Below, piece by piece: positions 17,189-26,285 of a stretch of 64,000 nt of DNA (positions are counted from its first letter, which is position 1; every line of letters starts with the position of its first letter). The position numbers and the translations under genes are program-made. A model generated the notes under the pieces. That model was not told the DNA's origin, did no database searches, and saw only the letters and a list, made by a program, of their open reading frames with translations. This DNA comes from Streptomyces sp. NBC_00223 (lineage in GTDB: Bacteria; Actinomycetota; Actinomycetes; Streptomycetales; Streptomycetaceae), in NCBI RefSeq assembly GCF_036199905.1, contig NZ_CP108109.1:5951501-6015500 (forward strand). The letters are read 5' to 3'.

Positions 17189-20100
17189 TCAGGGGGCGGG
17201 GATCAGGCCGGTGGCCGCGGTGACCAGGGTGGCGTTCGCGTCATCGGCTTCGAGGGAGTACATCATGATGCCGCCCAGGTGCCTGTCCTTGATGTACTGG
17301 CGTTTGGCGGTGAGCGAGTCGGGCGACTCGATGCTCCAGAAGTTGGTCCCGTCGTAGACCCAGGAGGACTTGGTCTGGGGGTCGTAGTGCAGGTCGACCA
17401 GTTTGCCCGCCGCCTCCAGCTCCTTGTACATGGCGACGCCGTCCTGCTGGGAGTACGGGAAGGGGTCGGTCGGACCGGTCGCGGACTGGTACAGGCCGTC
17501 GGTGCCGCCTTCCGGCACCCCGGTCCAGCCACGCCCGTAGAGCGGGACGCCCAGGCTGAGCTTCGAGGCGGGGAGGCCGTGGATGAGGTAGTTGTCGACC
17601 GCGTCGTTCGCGGTGAACCCGATGCCCGCGGCCGGGCTGGCCGGGGAGTCGTACAGCGGGGCCTGGAAGTTGGTGGGGCCTTCGGTCTCCCAGGCGCCGT
17701 GCATGTCGTAGGTCATGATGTCGGCCATGTCGAGGCTGTTGCCGAGCGAGCCCACGTCGATCTTGTCGATGTCGGCGGGACCGGAGGGCAGGGCCGCGGT
17801 GAGCTGGTAGTGGCCCTGGCCGAGAGCGTCGAGCTGGTGGCGGAACTCGGCCAGCAGCAGGGTGAAGTTCTCGGTGTCCTGCGCGCTGATGTGGTTTCCG
17901 GCGTGGCCGTTCTCGCTGCCGGGGAACTCCCAGTCGATGTCGAAGCCGTCGAAGATGCCGGCGGCCACGCCCGTGCCGCCGGCCGGGTCGTCGCCGAGCT
18001 GGGGGAGGTTGCCCTTGATGTACATGTCGATGCAGGAGCTGACGAACTTCTGCCGGGAGGCTTCGGTGGCCGCCACGTCGGAGAAGTACTTGGCGTAGGT
18101 CCAGCCGCCCAGTGAGACGGTCACCTTGAGGTTGGGGTACTTGGCCTTGAGCTTCTTGAGCTGGTTGAAGTTGCCCTTCAAAGGCTGGTCCCAGGCATCG
18201 GCCGTGCCGTCGATGCTGTTGTCCGCCGTGTAGCCCATCTGGTAGTCCGCCCAGGCGTCCGAGGCACCGTCGTTCCCTGTCGTGTCGCTCTCGTCCGACG
18301 AGCCCGCCTGGTTCGCGGCGAAGCAGGTCAGATCCACCGGGTCGATGTTCTCGAACGCGTACGTCAGCGTCGTCAGCCGCCCCGCGATCCCCTCCGTGTC
18401 CAGGTTCTTCACATAGAACTCGTTGGCGTAGACGGACCAGCTGGGGAAGTACGCCGTGCGCTGCGCGGGCGCCCCGGGGTCGGGGATCACGGAGAGGTCG
18501 CTGCCGTCCCTGCCCCAGTCCTGGTCCGGCTCCGGTACCCCGGTCGGGTCGAAGGAGCCGAAGATGATCTGCTGGCTGGCCGTGGCAGTGCAGTTCTCGA
18601 CGTCGAAGTCGCCGTTGTTGGGGTTGTCGGGAGAGCCCGCGATGTCCATGCACAGATCCGGCGCCGCGCGGTTGTGCAGCAGCACCGTGCTGTTGAGGAG
18701 CCGTTCGCCCACCCACTGCTGACTGTCATGGTTGTCGCAGACGTCCAGCTCCAGTTTCTTCCCCGCGGCGACGGAGTCGTCACCACCGTTGACGTCCAGA
18801 CAGAGGTTGGGGGCCGCGGTGGCCTTGAAGACCGCCGTCACGCCGTCCAGCCAGACCGGGAGCATGCCCTGATTGGAGTATCCGGTGCGGTGGAAGGAGA
18901 CGACCTTCGTGCCGTTCGTGGTTCCGGCGTCCTTCGCGCTCGCCACACCGCCGGCCTTCAGGCTCTCCAGGACCACGGCGTTCGGGAAGGACTCCCGCAG
19001 GTCGTACGCGGAGGTGTCGGCGTCGACGGACGCCTCGGCGGGGGTGAACATCCAGCGCTCGTTGGGAGTGTTCTGGCACTCCCAGAGGATCACGTCCTTC
19101 ACGGTGCTGGGGTCGGTCTGGCCGCCCTTCACGTTCAGGCACAGGGAGGCGTCGTACTCGCTGTGGACCTGGTACTCGTCGTTGCCCATGTACTCCAGGC
19201 GGAAGCGCTCCCAGATCGAGTCGCCGCAGTCGTCGAGTTTCACACTCCAGGAACTGCCGCTCTGCTGCGGCAGAAGACAGCGGTTGCTCTGTTTGCCCCT
19301 GATCCGGATGGAGTTGTCGTTGTAGGCGTCGATCGTCCAGCTCTGGTTGTCGGCGCCGTTGCGCCTGCTGGAGACGATCTGTGTCCCTACGGCGGTCCCG
19401 CCCTCCTTGGCGTCGATCAGACCGCCGGACTGCACGCTCTCGATGGTCCTGCGCTCGGTGAACATCGGCGTCGGTTCCGCCGCCGCCCGCAGCTGGCCGA
19501 TGTTGACCGCGTAGTGGTCGGAGCTGGCTCCGGCCATCCGGTTGACCTGGACGCCGTTCTGGTTCTGCGAGGAGACGGCGTAGTCCAGTTCGTTCCCGGA
19601 CTGCTGGGTCGGGACCCCACTGGCGTAGATCCGTGCCCCGCCCGGGATGTTGGCCCCGAGGCTGCCCGGCGTGCGGTTGAAGTCGCCCAGGGCGATCCAG
19701 TGCTCGCCCAGGCCACGTCCGGTGACGAAGGCGCTGATGTTCGCGAGGAGACCGGGAGCGTCGTTGCCACCGCCCGACAGGGCGTGCAGCGTGAAGTACC
19801 AGGTGTCACCGAACCGCAGGCCCAGGGTCGCCCGGGGGCCCTGGGTGCCGGCGACTCCGTTCTGCGGGTCCGGCTCCACGTAGAACGGATTGGGCAGGGC
19901 CGCCACGTCGTCGGCCGCCCGCTGGGTGACCATGGCGACGTTGACCCGGCCGCCGTGGTAGTCGCTCTGGCCGTTGCGGTCGGTCTGGAGGAAGTAGATG
20001 TCGAAGGCGCCGGCGCCGGTGTTCCACAGGCTGTGGCGCACCCCCGTGGGCCGCATGGCCTGGGGCAGCCGGTCCTCCCGCAGGTTGGCGGCGACATTGT

Positions 20101-20494
20101 TGCCGGAGTTCGCCAGGCCGGCGCCGTGGATCAAGTCGACGATGTCCCCCGGTGGGCTGGCGCCCGCTTCCTGGAGCGCGACGATCTCGGCCCGCATGGC
20201 GTAGTTGCGGATGGTGGTGGTCCATTTGCTGTCGACGCCCGTGGACGCCCCCTGCATGTTGTACGTGATCAGCGGCTTGTCGCCGATCACGGCGGTGGCG
20301 GGCGGGGCCACCAGCAGCCCCGCGCCCAGCGCGGCCACCACAGCGACCGCCAACAGCCGCCAGCGGGCGAACAGTCGGGCCACCGCGCCCCCGGGCCGGC
20401 CTCCGGCGGGCGGCACCCTTGTGCCGGTTGCAGCGGTTGGACTGGTTGACGCCGCTCTGTCGCGGCGCCGTACGAGCAGCCGTGCGCTCTTCAT
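17189..20494 (-). CDS. Secreted CdtB-like nuclease / ricin lectin / GH18 chitinase fusion
   Basis: The predicted 1,101-residue exported protein starts with a long signal region (hydrophobic core about 47-65, likely cleavage after ATA near 68). Residues 70-335 resemble cytolethal distending toxin subunit B, an exonuclease-endonuclease-phosphatase-fold DNase. They keep ITYNMQGAS, Glu109 in LQEAG, His237 in TLHALS, Asp271/Asn273 in GDFN, Asp304 in LDYA and Asp326-His327. Two ricin-type trefoil regions follow (about 345-490 and 500-650; NQSW, NERW and SQQW repeats). Residues 675-1095 form a GH18 domain with the full DGFDIDWE motif (catalytic Glu856) and MTYDMHG. ATG 20494 has GGAGAG just upstream. 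All catalytic residues I can check are present. I infer a DNA-damaging or chitin-targeting secreted factor acting on a eukaryote; a purely degradative role is the alternative. Confidence 0.88.
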   Translation of the reverse strand: MKSARLLVRRRDRAASTSPTAATGTRVPPAGGRPGGAVARLFARWRLLAVAVVAALGAGLLVAPPATAVIGDKPLITYNMQGASTGVDSKWTTTIRNYAMRAEIVALQEAGASPPGDIVDLIHGAGLANSGNNVAANLREDRLPQAMRPTGVRHSLWNTGAGAFDIYFLQTDRNGQSDYHGGRVNVAMVTQRAADDVAALPNPFYVEPDPQNGVAGTQGPRATLGLRFGDTWYFTLHALSGGGNDAPGLLANISAFVTGRGLGEHWIALGDFNRTPGSLGANIPGGARIYASGVPTQQSGNELDYAVSSQNQNGVQVNRMAGASSDHYAVNIGQLRAAAEPTPMFTERRTIESVQSGGLIDAKEGGTAVGTQIVSSRRNGADNQSWTIDAYNDNSIRIRGKQSNRCLLPQQSGSSWSVKLDDCGDSIWERFRLEYMGNDEYQVHSEYDASLCLNVKGGQTDPSTVKDVILWECQNTPNERWMFTPAEASVDADTSAYDLRESFPNAVVLESLKAGGVASAKDAGTTNGTKVVSFHRTGYSNQGMLPVWLDGVTAVFKATAAPNLCLDVNGGDDSVAAGKKLELDVCDNHDSQQWVGERLLNSTVLLHNRAAPDLCMDIAGSPDNPNNGDFDVENCTATASQQIIFGSFDPTGVPEPDQDWGRDGSDLSVIPDPGAPAQRTAYFPSWSVYANEFYVKNLDTEGIAGRLTTLTYAFENIDPVDLTCFAANQAGSSDESDTTGNDGASDAWADYQMGYTADNSIDGTADAWDQPLKGNFNQLKKLKAKYPNLKVTVSLGGWTYAKYFSDVAATEASRQKFVSSCIDMYIKGNLPQLGDDPAGGTGVAAGIFDGFDIDWEFPGSENGHAGNHISAQDTENFTLLLAEFRHQLDALGQGHYQLTAALPSGPADIDKIDVGSLGNSLDMADIMTYDMHGAWETEGPTNFQAPLYDSPASPAAGIGFTANDAVDNYLIHGLPASKLSLGVPLYGRGWTGVPEGGTDGLYQSATGPTDPFPYSQQDGVAMYKELEAAGKLVDLHYDPQTKSSWVYDGTNFWSIESPDSLTAKRQYIKDRHLGGIMMYSLEADDANATLVTAATGLIPAP

Positions 20495-20776
20495 GAACTC
20501 TCCACAGTGGTCGGGCAGCTCTCTCGCTGGGACTCGCGCGCACGGCAGGTCCCCACCGCCTTCGTGAGGCCGCGGAGACATGCCGATCCGCTGACGGACC
20601 GTGCACTGACGGCCGTTCAGCGGCGTAGCGCCGGCGTCCAAGGTGCGCGACATGAAGTGGACCTGCAAGTCCAGAACTTCCCCGTGGTGGCCGGTATGCG
20701 AGGGCATGCCGCCGGCGGCGCCACGGGGGGCGCGGTGAACTGCCTGATGGAGAGGGCGTGTCGGGCTGACGGAAGG

Positions 20777-21448
20777 TCAGAAAAGGCGCAGTTTGTCGTC
20801 CTGGATACCGCGCATCGCGTCGTAGTCGAGGACGACACAGCCGATGCCGCGGTCGGTGGCCAGGACCCGGGCCTGCGGCTTGATCTCCTGGGCGGCGAAA
20901 ATCCCCCGTACAGGGGCCAGGTGCGGGTCGCGGTTGAGGAGTTCGAGGTAGCGGGTCAGCTGCTCCACGCCGTCGATGTCGCCGCGGCGCTTGAGCTCCA
21001 CGGCGACGGTCCCGCCGGAGGCGTCACGGCAGAGGATGTCGACCGGGCCGATCGCGGTCGGGTACTCGCGGCGGATCAGGGTCCAGCCCTCGCCCAGGAC
21101 CTCCATCCGGTCGGCGAGCAGTTCCTGGAGGTGGGCCTCCACGCCGTCCTTGATCAGACCGGGGTCCACGCCCAGTTCGTGGGAGGAGTCGTGCAGTATC
21201 TCCTCGATGCTGATGATCAACTGCTCGCCGGTCTTGTTGGTCACCGTCCAGACCGGTGCCCCGGAGTCCTCGGACTCCTTGAGCGTGCAGGGCGGCGACA
21301 TCCAGTTGAGCGGCTTGTAGGCACGGTCGTCGGCGTGCACCGACAGGCTGCCGTCCGCCTTGATCAGCAGCAGGCGCGTGGCCGAGGGGAGGTGAGCGGA
21401 GAGCCGGCCCGCGTAGTCGACGGAGCAGCGGGCGATGACGAGGCGCAT
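20777..21448 (-). CDS. nucS: Endonuclease NucS (mismatch-specific)
   Basis: This 223-residue protein matches actinobacterial NucS, the non-canonical mismatch-repair endonuclease that cleaves both strands at mismatches and is stimulated by the sliding clamp. The N-terminal DNA-binding domain (MRLVIARCSVDYAGRL, DDRAYKPLNWMSPP) and the C-terminal nuclease core (GPVDILCRD with metal-binding Asp, and VAVELKRRGDIDGVEQLTRY) are intact. The last residues DDKLRLF resemble a clamp-interaction tail. ATG 21448 gives the family N-terminus, though an ATG three codons upstream exists. It is divergent from the SCO5389-like gene. Confidence 0.96.
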   Translation of the reverse strand: MRLVIARCSVDYAGRLSAHLPSATRLLLIKADGSLSVHADDRAYKPLNWMSPPCTLKESEDSGAPVWTVTNKTGEQLIISIEEILHDSSHELGVDPGLIKDGVEAHLQELLADRMEVLGEGWTLIRREYPTAIGPVDILCRDASGGTVAVELKRRGDIDGVEQLTRYLELLNRDPHLAPVRGIFAAQEIKPQARVLATDRGIGCVVLDYDAMRGIQDDKLRLF

Positions 21449-21871
21449 GGTCGGCAACGCTACTCGACCGCGAGGCCCGCACGCGATTCGCCCCGGGAGC
21501 CGGGCCCCGGAGCCCGGCGTCCGTACGTCGGCACCCGTACGCCGGCACCGTATGCGCGCCGACCCTCGCGGCCCCGGAACCGTACCCGCGCGATCACCCG
21601 CCGGGGAGCCCCGTACCCCCGCGCGGCCCCCGCCCGGGGGACCCGTACGGCTGTCCCCGGACCGCCCCGCGCGGGCGGACCCGTAGGACTCCGGCCAACC
21701 CCGCCCCCCGCCGCAAAATTGGCCGGTTGTAGGCGCTGCCGCCTGGTGCGGCCCTGCCGCGGACGCCTACGGTGAAAGCCGGGAGCCGACGCGTGGCAGA
21801 CGCCGGACCGGGTCCCGGCAATCCGTCCGAACGACCCCGTCCGCGCAGGACTGGGTCCGAGAGGAGTATCC
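21449..21871. other. Divergent intergenic region between nucS and the SCO5389-like gene
   Basis: 423 bp without a credible gene. It is very GC-rich on the nucS side. An inverted pair GTAGGCG and CGCCTAC brackets about 30 bases near 21728-21771. The downstream gene has GAGAGGAG before its ATG. I see no confident promoter hexamers. Confidence 0.5.
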
Positions 21872-22264
21872 ATGTCGCTCGACGTCTCACCGGCCCTTCT
21901 CGAACAGGCCGAGCGAGGCGAGGTCGACGAGCAGGAATTCGTCGACTGCGTCCGGACGTCCCTCCCGTACGCGTGGGAGATGATCAGCTCGCTGGTGGCG
22001 CAACTCAAGGTTGACGGAGGCGATTTCGCCGACAACCAGACACCGCCGCCGAGTGAGAAGGAACGCGGGCAACTGCTCCGCGCGCTGGCGAGTGACGCGA
22101 TACGCGGCGCCCTGCAGCGGCACTTCGGGGTGCGGCTGGCCTTCCAGAACTGCCACCGGGTGGCTGTCTTCCCGATGGACCCCTCGGTCGCCGGGAGCTA
22201 CGGCAAGTTCACCTCGGTACGGTCCCAAGTGCTGAACCAGTCACCGGAGTTCAGGGACTGCTGA
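21872..22264 (+). CDS. SCO5389 family protein
   Basis: This 130-residue protein is conserved next to nucS in streptomycetes and named only after the S. coelicolor locus. It begins MSLDVSPALLEQAERGEVDEQEFVDCVR and contains PYAWEMISSLVAQL and a C-terminal SYGKFTSVRSQVLNQSP segment. It has no signal peptide or membrane helix and no catalytic motif I recognise. A clear GAGAGGAG ribosome site precedes ATG 21872. The function is unknown. Confidence 0.85.
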   Translation: MSLDVSPALLEQAERGEVDEQEFVDCVRTSLPYAWEMISSLVAQLKVDGGDFADNQTPPPSEKERGQLLRALASDAIRGALQRHFGVRLAFQNCHRVAVFPMDPSVAGSYGKFTSVRSQVLNQSPEFRDC

Positions 22265-22363
22265 GGCCGGGCGCGGCACGCGGACGATCAACCGCGTGAC
22301 GTAGACGATCAAGGGCGCCACGCACAACCGGGCGTGCTCCCGTGACCGGCCGTCCATACCGGA

Positions 22364-23389
22364 TCAGGCCAGTTCCGGGAGCACGTCCCCGCCCAGCCGG
22401 GCCACGTTCTCCAGCGTGGCGGCGAGATCGCCCGAGCCCTCCGCGAGCAGCGCGAACCGGGTGATGCCGGTGCGCTCCGCGGTCGCCGCGAGCCGGTCGG
22501 CGCACAGCCGCGGCGGGCCCACCGGGTGCAGGTCGCAGAGCAGTTCGGCATACGCGTGCGGATCGCGCATCCGCCGCGGCGAGCCGTCGTACGTACGGTG
22601 GGCGCCGAGACCCTGGTGCAGCCAGCCGGGCATGGACTTGAGCAGTGTCTCGGCCGCGTCCGCGCGGGTGTCGCCGATCTGGACGACGCCGGCCGACACA
22701 TGGTCGGCGGCCGCGACCGCGTCCGGCGACTGCCCGGCGGCCAGCGCTTCCTCCCGCCACAGCGCGACCATCGCCGCCTTGTCCTCGTCGCCGCAGTGCA
22801 TGCCGAGCAGCATCGGCAGCCCGCGCTCGGCGGCCAGCCGGACCGTACCCGGCGAGGTGCAGGCGACGACCACCGGCGGGCCGGGCCGGCCGTCCAACTC
22901 GTCCGGGCGCGGCACGACTTGGACCTCGCGGAAGGTGTACCGCGGGCCGGCTCCGGCGACCGAGGGCTCGCGCAGCCAGCGCAGCAGCAGGTCGAGGGAT
23001 TCCGGGAAGCCGCTCTCGAAGGCGGCGAGCCCCGTGCCGAAGACCTCCAGGTCCACCCAGGGGCCGCCGCGGCCGACGCCGAGGGTGAAACGGCCCCGCG
23101 AGGCCAGGTGCAGCAGCGCCGCCTGCTCGCCGACGGCCACCGGATGGGCGGTCGGCAGCACGCTCACGGCCGTGCCCACCCCGATTCTGGCCGTGCGGCC
23201 GAGCAGCATTCCGGCCAGGGTGATCGCCGACGGACAGACTCCGTACGGCACGAAGTGGTGCTCGGCCAGCCACACGGCGTCGAGGCCCGCTGTCTCTGCC
23301 GCCTCGGCCGTCGATATCGCCCTGTGCAGCGCTTCTCCCTGGCCCTGACCGGGAAACTGGGCCGAGAGGACGAATGTTCCCACGCGCAT
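22364..23389 (-). CDS. LLM-class flavin-dependent oxidoreductase
   Basis: This 341-residue luciferase-like TIM-barrel monooxygenase uses reduced flavin (FMN or F420). Diagnostic parts are the N-terminal strand MRVGTFVLS, AETAGLDAVWLAEHHF near 33-48, RGRFTLGVGRGGPW near 104-117 and GITRFALLAEGSGDL near the C-terminus. AGGAGGG on the minus strand stands about 9 bases before ATG 23389. The gene is monocistronic with nucS-region genes convergent. The substrate is unknown; alkanal and F420-dependent families share this architecture. Confidence 0.9.
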   Translation of the reverse strand: MRVGTFVLSAQFPGQGQGEALHRAISTAEAAETAGLDAVWLAEHHFVPYGVCPSAITLAGMLLGRTARIGVGTAVSVLPTAHPVAVGEQAALLHLASRGRFTLGVGRGGPWVDLEVFGTGLAAFESGFPESLDLLLRWLREPSVAGAGPRYTFREVQVVPRPDELDGRPGPPVVVACTSPGTVRLAAERGLPMLLGMHCGDEDKAAMVALWREEALAAGQSPDAVAAADHVSAGVVQIGDTRADAAETLLKSMPGWLHQGLGAHRTYDGSPRRMRDPHAYAELLCDLHPVGPPRLCADRLAATAERTGITRFALLAEGSGDLAATLENVARLGGDVLPELA

Positions 23390-23574
23390 CGCTCACTCCC
23401 TCCTGCACGGTCTAACGCTTGGCACGTGCCAAAGGCACGGCTTTCCCCCGCGATTTCATGATTTTCGGCAGTGGCGGGGGACGAATACCGGACAGCGGAC
23501 ATTCGGCCCGGCCGGGAGCGTACGCGTAATCTGGACGCCAGTCCGCGAAGCCCAGCAGCGTGTGAGGTGTGCCA

Positions 23575-23904
23575 GTGTCGCCGCGACGAAACCGCCCGCA
23601 CGGCGGACGACGCCCTGCCGACCGTATGGAGGAGGACGACGGGGGTACGGGGTTCGGCGGCGGCAATACCGAGGAGTGGCAGGGCGAGGAGTGGGTGATG
23701 CGGCCCATCGCGGGCAGCGCCTCGGCGAAGCACTACCGGTGCCCGGGCTGCGACCAGGAGATCCCGCCGGGCGTCGCGCACGTCGTTGCCTGGCGCGCCT
23801 ACGGGGGAGTGGACGATCGGCGCCACTGGCACCGGGCGTGCTGGAACGCGAAGGATCGCCGCACCAGCAAGGTGCAGCGATCCCGCAACGCCCCCCGCTA
23901 CTGA
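23575..23904 (+). CDS. Conserved small zinc-finger-like protein
   Basis: This 109-residue protein begins with SPRRNRPHGG, then an acidic/Gly linker, then a compact domain with CPGCDQEIPPG, a His in VAHVVAW and HWHRACWNAKDRR. The CxxC plus His and Cys pattern suggests a treble-clef-like zinc site, as in McrA/HNH-type fingers, but no nuclease motif is evident. GTG 23575 is chosen since GTGAGG lies about 7 bases before it and the family begins SPRRNRP; GTG 23569 is an alternative. Databases often label relatives ATP/GTP-binding, which the sequence does not support. Confidence 0.8.
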   Translation: MSPRRNRPHGGRRPADRMEEDDGGTGFGGGNTEEWQGEEWVMRPIAGSASAKHYRCPGCDQEIPPGVAHVVAWRAYGGVDDRRHWHRACWNAKDRRTSKVQRSRNAPRY

Positions 23905-24444
23905 CCGGCCGCCGCGAGCCGCGGCGGGCGGCCCCGCGAGGGCGTACAGCCGCAGCGGCCGGGCGCCCCGCGCCGGGCGGCGAGCGCGAACGCTCCCGGC
24001 GCACGAGCGTCGCGCACGGACGTCGATTCCGCGCTCGGCGGGTGAGCCGTTGGCACTCCGGCCGCGCGAAGGTCTCGCGCGGACGCAGCGTGCGTGAGCG
24101 ATGATCCCGCGCTCCGCGCGAAGCGTGAACGGCCGGCGGCCGGAGGCCGCGCCGGGCGGCGGGCGAAAGGTCCCTGCGCGGACGTGCCCCGCGCGGGGCG
24201 CTGACTCCGGTGCCCGTGGGTCGGCCGTGGCGTGAATCCCTGCGGACACGTAGCGCGTGCGGGCGCCCGCCGAGAACCCCGAGAAATTCCGCGCGGGGGC
24301 GGGTCGGGTGTGGGGAGGCTGGGTGGGGGGTGGGGTCGTACGATGATCACGTTGGACCCACGTGTGGGGGAGCCATACGCAGTGGTTACAGTGCCTCGCG
24401 GTCCGCCCTCGCGGGCCTCACGACCTACGAGGGGGAACTCCCGC
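23905..24444. other. Long GC-rich intergenic region with a likely terminator
   Basis: 540 bp. An 8-bp stem CCGCCGCG/CGCGGCGG with a 3-base loop at 23909-23927 probably ends the upstream transcript. The middle is low-complexity GC-rich sequence with many GCGC and CGGCG words and no credible reading frame. The last 100 bases (including the direct lead into GAGGGGG at about 24430) should hold the promoter of the lipoprotein gene. Confidence 0.5.
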
Positions 24445-25251
24445 ATGCGGAGCACGACCACAGCGCGCCGAACCCGAGCGCTGGCCGCCCTGCTGACCAC
24501 GGCGACCGTGGCGATCGGCCTGACCGGCTGCAACGGCTACCACAGCACGAGCCCGGCCTCCGCCAGGAAGCAGGAGCCGGCGAGCGGCAAGGCCGACTTC
24601 GCCCAGGGCCCGAACGGAGCCGTCGACTGCCGCAAGGTCACGTGCGTGGCGCTCACCTTCGACGCCGGGCCGAGCGTCCGCACCCCGCAGATCCTCGCCA
24701 TCCTGCGCAAGTACCACGTGCACGCGACCTTCTTCACCCTCGGCAAGAACCACGTGCGCGTGCACCCCGAGATGGTCAAGGACATGTACGACCAGGGCAA
24801 CGAGGTGGAGACCCTCACCTGGAGCCACCAGATCCTCACCAAGATCAGCAAGGCCGAGGTCCGCAAGGAGATAACCGAGGGCCGTGACGCCGTCGAGAAG
24901 GTCATCGGCGTCCGGCCCACCCTCCTGCGCCCGCCGCAGGGCCGTACCAGCGACGCGGTCACCGCGATCGCGCGCGACCTCGGCATGTCGGAGGTCGAGT
25001 GGAGCGCCCAGGGAGCGGACTACAAGACGACCGACTCCGCGCTGATCGAGAAGCGCGTGCTCAAGCAGACCAAGCGGGACGGCATCATCCTGCTGCACGA
25101 CCTGGTGGACCCCACCGACCGCGGCTACAACGGCACGATCGCCGCCGTCCCGGGCATCATCTCCACCCTCCAGGCCCGCGGCTACACCTTCGTCACCGTC
25201 AAGCAGCTCCTCGCGCCGGGGACACCGCAGCCCGGCAAGGTGTACAAGTGA
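24445..25251 (+). CDS. NodB-fold polysaccharide deacetylase-like lipoprotein with degenerate metal site
   Basis: This 268-residue exported lipoprotein has a lipobox LTGC with Cys29. The NodB homology domain runs from about 66 to 255. In motif 1 the sequence is TFDAGPS: Asp73 remains, but the metal-binding second Asp is Ala74. In motif 2 (HTxxH) the first His is Leu124, leaving His128. Motif 3 is RPPQG instead of RPPYG; motif 5 LLHD with His218 is kept. Two of three metal ligands are lost, so the usual metal-dependent deacetylation is doubtful. It may bind glycan without turnover. ATG 24445 has GAGGGGG upstream; earlier in-frame starts would disrupt the signal peptide. Confidence 0.88.
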   Translation: MRSTTTARRTRALAALLTTATVAIGLTGCNGYHSTSPASARKQEPASGKADFAQGPNGAVDCRKVTCVALTFDAGPSVRTPQILAILRKYHVHATFFTLGKNHVRVHPEMVKDMYDQGNEVETLTWSHQILTKISKAEVRKEITEGRDAVEKVIGVRPTLLRPPQGRTSDAVTAIARDLGMSEVEWSAQGADYKTTDSALIEKRVLKQTKRDGIILLHDLVDPTDRGYNGTIAAVPGIISTLQARGYTFVTVKQLLAPGTPQPGKVYK

Positions 25252-25281
25252 CCGGTGCCGGAGGCAGCCCCCGGCACCGGT
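25251..25281 (+). terminator. Terminator after the NodB-like gene
   Basis: An 11-bp perfect stem ACCGGTGCCGG / CCGGCACCGGT with a 9-base loop begins at the last base of the stop codon. Confidence 0.7.
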
Positions 25282-25325
25282 CGTCAGCCGGCCCAGGCCC
25301 AGGCCCCGGCCCCGGCGTCCGTCAG

Positions 25326-25379
25326 ACGGAACAGACGGAACAGGCGGAACAGGCGGAACGGACGGCACGGACGGGACAG
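25326..25379 (+). repeat. 9-bp minisatellite, six units
   Basis: Six successive variants of (A/G)CGGAACAG: three near-exact, then CGGAACGG, CGGCACGG and CGGGACAG. It lies between the terminator and the convergent ABC permease stop, outside genes. Confidence 0.7.
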
Positions 25380-25409
25380 GCCGGAAACCTCACGCACGCC
25401 TGACGCGCC

Positions 25410-26285
25410 TCACACATCACGCGAGTTGAGCGTAGCGAAGGCCGCGCCCAGGGCGACGGCGGTGACGCAGGCCAGGAAGACCAGCTGCCGTACGCCGTTC
25501 TGGTCGGCCTCCCCGATCATCGGGATGCGGTAGAGCGTGGCCAGCGCGTTGGGCGCGGAGTACTTGATCAGGGCGTCGCGGACGCTCTGGAGGCTCATGG
25601 GCAGGAAGATCGCCACCATCAGCGGCAGCAGGACGACACCGATCATCGAGGTGATCGCGCCGGCCGAGTGCCGCAGCAGCGTGCCGACGGCGAGCGCCAG
25701 CAGGCCGAGCAGCGCCACGTACAGGCCCGCGCCGACCGTCGCGCCCAGCCACTCCGAGCCGCTTGCCCCGGTCACCCCGTTCGTGACGACCACGCCGGGC
25801 ATGTCTCCCCAGTCCTCGGGGATGTGCCGGCCGCCCACCACCGCGTTGCTGATCATCGCGGTGATCGCGCAGGCGACGGTGGTGGTGACGAAGGAGAGCA
25901 GGAAGAAGACGATCGCCTTGGCGGTCAGTACCCGCGAGCGCTGGGGGCACGCGGTGAAGGTGGTACGGATCATGCCGGTGCCGTACTCGGAGGTGATCAC
26001 CAGCACCCCGAGGGTGAGGATCGCCATCTGGCCGAGCATCAGGCCGAACAGACCGGCCGCGAGCACCGGCGTGGAGGGGTCGTCGGAGTGCGCGATGGGC
26101 ACGACGACCAGCAGATTGATGCCGACGACCAGCACGATCATCACACCGAGCGTCCACATCGTGGAGCGGACGGAACGGATCTTGGTCCACTCCGAGCGCA
26201 GCGCGTGGCTGAGGCGGGTCTGCTCGACCGGGAGCTGCGAGGCGAACTGCGGCTGCTGGTACGCGTAGGGGGCGGGGGCGGTCAT
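25410..26285 (-). CDS. ABC transporter permease (ABC-2 type), first system
   Basis: This 291-residue membrane subunit has an N-terminal cytoplasmic stretch (YAYQQPQFASQ then LSHALRSEWTKIRSVRSTMWTLG) and six predicted membrane helices. The EWTKIRS box just before helix 1 is characteristic of streptomycete ABC-2 permeases. Its ATG overlaps the ATPase stop (TCAT on the plus strand), so the pair is coupled. The closely similar second pair directly upstream implies a local duplication. The substrate is unknown. Confidence 0.9.
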   Translation of the reverse strand: MTAPAPYAYQQPQFASQLPVEQTRLSHALRSEWTKIRSVRSTMWTLGVMIVLVVGINLLVVVPIAHSDDPSTPVLAAGLFGLMLGQMAILTLGVLVITSEYGTGMIRTTFTACPQRSRVLTAKAIVFFLLSFVTTTVACAITAMISNAVVGGRHIPEDWGDMPGVVVTNGVTGASGSEWLGATVGAGLYVALLGLLALAVGTLLRHSAGAITSMIGVVLLPLMVAIFLPMSLQSVRDALIKYSAPNALATLYRIPMIGEADQNGVRQLVFLACVTAVALGAAFATLNSRDV

